DNA from: a virus
Strand: one strand, 5' to 3'
IMG/VR virus record: IMGVR_UViG_3300024518_003062
Coordinates: 1-22,741 of that record
Length of the DNA: 22,741 nucleotides
The number at the start of each line of letters is the position of its first letter. The first letter of the stretch is position 1. Shown here in pieces: positions 20,754 through 22,741 of the stretch. Under the pieces are notes generated by a model. The model made no database searches. It had not been told where the DNA came from and saw nothing but the letters and a program-made list of their open reading frames with translations. A program made the position numbers and the translations under genes.

Positions 20754-21140
20754 CTAACGATTAAAGCCGGCATAGATGATAAACGAATCCGCGCCCGCCG
20801 CCTTCTTGTAAGCGATCGAGGTGACACTCTCGCTACTCTGTAGGGCCGCTGAGTCAATCGAATAGTCTCGTAGAAGAGGGATCACGCCGGCGGTGTTCGA
20901 TGTTGGGTCACCGGCGCCCGCGGCCGCCCTCAATTTTATAAAGCTGACCGATGTCGTGTTGGAACTCACCGCGCCGATGAAAGAAAACTTCGCACCGATC
21001 GCGACTTGAGCGCCGTCGGTCGTGTCATAAAAGTCGGTCACCGCGAGAGTGTGCCAGTCTGTATCGTTGACCGCGCTGGCGTTGTAGGCGCCGACTAATT
21101 GGCCGGCGGTGATGGGGTCTTGAACTCCGAGTTTACTCAT
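20754..21140 (-). CDS. Small structural protein before the tail fibre gene
   Basis: This 128-residue, beta-rich protein begins MSKLGVQDPITAGQLVGAYNA and ends IAYKKAAGADSFIIYAGFNR. Composition and context suggest a virion-associated protein, perhaps a fibre-linked or decoration protein. No family is recognised. Its start overlaps the holin stop (ATGA) and it lies 8 bases before the fibre gene. Confidence 0.65.
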   Translation of the reverse strand: MSKLGVQDPITAGQLVGAYNASAVNDTDWHTLAVTDFYDTTDGAQVAIGAKFSFIGAVSSNTTSVSFIKLRAAAGAGDPTSNTAGVIPLLRDYSIDSAALQSSESVTSIAYKKAAGADSFIIYAGFNR

Positions 21141-21358
21141 GGGGTCTCCGTTTTTTTTTCAGGTTTGGGCGCTTTGGCTTTGGCGACTACGTTCGCGCCG
21201 ACGTAGGCCAAGAAGAGAGTATCGATCAGCCCCATGATCTCAGTCGTCGCTTTACCCAATAGGGCGAGCAAGAGGATCGAGGCAAGCGAGGCATAGAACG
21301 CCGCAGCCTTTCGACCGCCGACTTTGTCGAGCATAGATGGGGCTGATTTTTCACTCAT
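21137..21358 (-). CDS. Holin candidate with two transmembrane segments
   Basis: This 73-residue protein from the ATG at 21358 has two hydrophobic segments, about 18-35 (AAAFYASLASILLLALLG) and 41-59 (IMGLIDTLFLAYVGANVV), and a short basic tail (KAKAPKPEKK), the build of a class II holin that opens the inner membrane to release endolysin. It lies directly after the endolysin gene, with an ATGA overlap that fixes the start and excludes the longer open frame up to 21439. Sequence alone cannot prove holin activity. Confidence 0.75.
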   Translation of the reverse strand: MSEKSAPSMLDKVGGRKAAAFYASLASILLLALLGKATTEIMGLIDTLFLAYVGANVVAKAKAPKPEKKTETP

Positions 21359-22032
21359 GAGAAGTCTTCGCTCAAGGGTCGATAGACGTGAGCGACGTCT
21401 TTTATATTCCGCGTTCGAGTGGATACGCCTTCGCGCCATCGTCCGTCGGGGCCGTTGCCCTTGGCGTTACCCTCGACGGTGTCGAAGCTGCCCTCATCGT
21501 CGGGAGATGTGAGGGCTAAGACAATATGATTACCTTGAGCGGGCGTCTGTTTGTCACTTGTCCAGACGACGACTATGTCGCCGGTCATGATCTCATCGGG
21601 GTCTCGATGTCTAGGGGTACTCGACCAATTGCTCATCAGTCTATAGCATGAAGGCATGATCTTCTTACGAATTCCAAAGCTAAACCGAGGACCATAAGCG
21701 AAGGCAGCGAAGGCGCCACACCAGGCAAACTGACCATTGCGAACATAGTCATCTTCCCAAGTCCAGCCGATCCCATCCATTGATTTTATATAAGCATTGA
21801 TCGGGTGCCAGTCACCTCCGCCCTCGGGCTCTGTGACATCGAGTTCCCATTGAGCAAGAGCGCGCTTGATCGCTTGCCTTGAGTGATCGGTTGGGTAGGC
21901 TCTGATCAAAGATCTCGCGCTTGAGATCGTGACCTCGGGAGTGTCTAGGCTCATCTGATTAACGGCTCTCTGGAGTCGACGATTGATCTCGTTTTGCTCT
22001 TCGAGCTGGGCGAGTAGTTCTTTTTTAGTCAT
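21355..22032 (-). CDS. Endolysin-like cysteine peptidase/amidase (CHAP or NlpC/P60 type)
   Basis: This 225-residue protein would cleave peptidoglycan peptide bonds at lysis. A helical N-terminus (1-45) precedes a cysteine-peptidase domain (about 72-200) with the nucleophile in FAWCGAFAAFAYG (C105), a likely catalytic His in GNHIVLAL (H169), and DTVEGNAKG (E187/N189) as a third polar residue. The segment MTGDIVVVW before the His is typical of these folds. No signal peptide is seen, so release would depend on the holin gene just downstream. The start overlaps the tail-gene stop (ATGA). Confidence 0.85.
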   Translation of the reverse strand: MTKKELLAQLEEQNEINRRLQRAVNQMSLDTPEVTISSARSLIRAYPTDHSRQAIKRALAQWELDVTEPEGGGDWHPINAYIKSMDGIGWTWEDDYVRNGQFAWCGAFAAFAYGPRFSFGIRKKIMPSCYRLMSNWSSTPRHRDPDEIMTGDIVVVWTSDKQTPAQGNHIVLALTSPDDEGSFDTVEGNAKGNGPDGRWREGVSTRTRNIKDVAHVYRPLSEDFS

Positions 22033-22741
22033 GAGTAAACCTGTGCTTTTGTTGAGTTTATCAGAGGAGGGGACGCGGTGGAAGCCAAGTATCCATCAAG
22101 CTTTAGATCGCCGACCGCGCTCGCGTATGTCGTCGATTCGATTGTCCCGAGGGTGGTGATTCCGTGAGGCGCTGAGAAGGTGATCGTCTGCCCCGCAATC
22201 GCTGAGATGACGAGGCCGGTGATGGCGCTGTCTTCATTATAGACGGGCAAGAAGTCGACGACATCCGAGACCGCGAATGAGCTTATGTCATCGGCGCCGA
22301 AGTGACTCGCGCTGACCTCGACCTGTTGGACGTTCGGGATATTGACGACATTCGCTGAGGCGTTCCAAGCGACGGGATCAAGGCCCGTTGAGATGATCTC
22401 TAGTTGACACCCTTCACCCATCAGCTCTTGACGTATTGATCGAATCATTCCGACGCCATCGGTCACCCCATAGTCGACGCCGTATCCCTTGAGTAATGGA
22501 GAGTTGACGATCGCATATGAGCCGAGGTCAAGATAGATCGATGGACCTGTGCCGATCGACCCGCGCCAGACTCGAAGAGGATTCGATAAGATCTGGAATA
22601 GACGGGCGACCATAGGCAAGAAGTGATTATATGGGTCACCTGTACCGCTCCCGAACTGATCAGAGGAGACACCGTACAGGTCGAGCGAGATCTTGCGCTT
22701 CTCGCCGTCGTACCGATTGATTGCCTCTTGATTATTGTAGG
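22029..22741 (-). CDS. Tail or baseplate protein, C-terminal part (cut by window edge)
   Basis: The frame is open from the stop at 22029 to the right edge, giving about 237 codons, so the N-terminus is missing. A TTG or ATG within the frame (22619) is not needed as a start. Visible sequence includes LDLYGVSSDQFGSGTG, RVWRGSIGTGPSIYLDLGSYAI and FSAPHGITTLGTIEST, a beta-rich, low-charge style typical of phage tail or baseplate proteins. No family is recognised. Its stop overlaps the endolysin start, so it belongs to the late operon. Confidence 0.7.
   Translation of the reverse strand, partial: YNNQEAINRYDGEKRKISLDLYGVSSDQFGSGTGDPYNHFLPMVARLFQILSNPLRVWRGSIGTGPSIYLDLGSYAIVNSPLLKGYGVDYGVTDGVGMIRSIRQELMGEGCQLEIISTGLDPVAWNASANVVNIPNVQQVEVSASHFGADDISSFAVSDVVDFLPVYNEDSAITGLVISAIAGQTITFSAPHGITTLGTIESTTYASAVGDLKLDGYLASTASPPLINSTKAQVYS

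Noticed and set aside
1-22741. tRNA genes, attachment sites, insertion sequences or an integrase
   Set aside because: No cloverleaf-like sequence, terminal inverted repeats, transposase or recombinase motif was found on reading. Short gaps between genes are explained by promoters and terminators.

Overview
The window looks like part of a tailed double-stranded DNA phage or prophage (Caudoviricetes), at roughly 55% G+C. Portal, head protease/scaffold, capsid decoration protein, major capsid protein, both terminase subunits, a tail fibre, an endolysin and a holin-like protein are present, and the genes are tightly packed with ATGA-type overlaps. I see no tRNA, rRNA, integrase, transposase or insertion sequence. 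The host cannot be named. Candidate spanin-like membrane proteins point weakly to a Gram-negative host. Both ends cut through leftward structural genes (major capsid protein at the left edge, a tail protein at the right edge), so the missing tail genes probably join the two ends of a circular or permuted genome.

Layout. Bases 1-3920 (minus) hold the head module in the order portal, Mu gpI-like protease/scaffold, decoration protein, major capsid protein. Bases 4055-5170 (plus) hold a two-gene accessory cassette: a small membrane coiled-coil protein and a membrane-anchored class III nucleotidyl cyclase. It is divergent from the portal gene and the two share a promoter region with a 16-bp palindrome. 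Bases 5141-9567 (minus) run SSB, a small helical protein, TerS, two small basic proteins, TerL, a beta-class DNA methyltransferase and a 64-residue protein, from a promoter at about 9600 that overlaps a perfect 10-bp inverted repeat. Bases 9678-9763 carry two terminators of opposite orientation.

Bases 9838-11591 (minus) hold a lambda O/P-like replication pair: a winged-helix initiator whose own gene contains eight in-frame iterons plus an A+T-rich array of 12-bp repeats (a predicted origin), then a DnaC-like helicase loader. Bases 11592-15934 (plus) form the early rightward block: a small unknown gene, a terminator, another small unknown, a Cro/XRE-like regulator, a membrane protein, a RecT-like single-strand annealing protein, and a large GHKL (Bergerat-fold) ATPase of unknown role. 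Bases 15935-22741 (minus) are the late right block: tail protein end, cysteine-protease endolysin, holin, a small virion protein, an 832-residue fibre, three small fibre-associated proteins, and three small membrane proteins that may include spanins.

Working model. The initiator binds iterons inside its own gene and the loader delivers the host helicase. SSB and the RecT-like protein handle single strands. Concatemers or circles are then packaged by TerS/TerL into a Mu-type head. The head genes are Mu-like but the replication genes are theta/recombination type, so the phage is a mosaic. The least explained elements are the cyclase cassette, the GHKL ATPase, and the strong excess of GATC sites beside a phage DNA methyltransferase.
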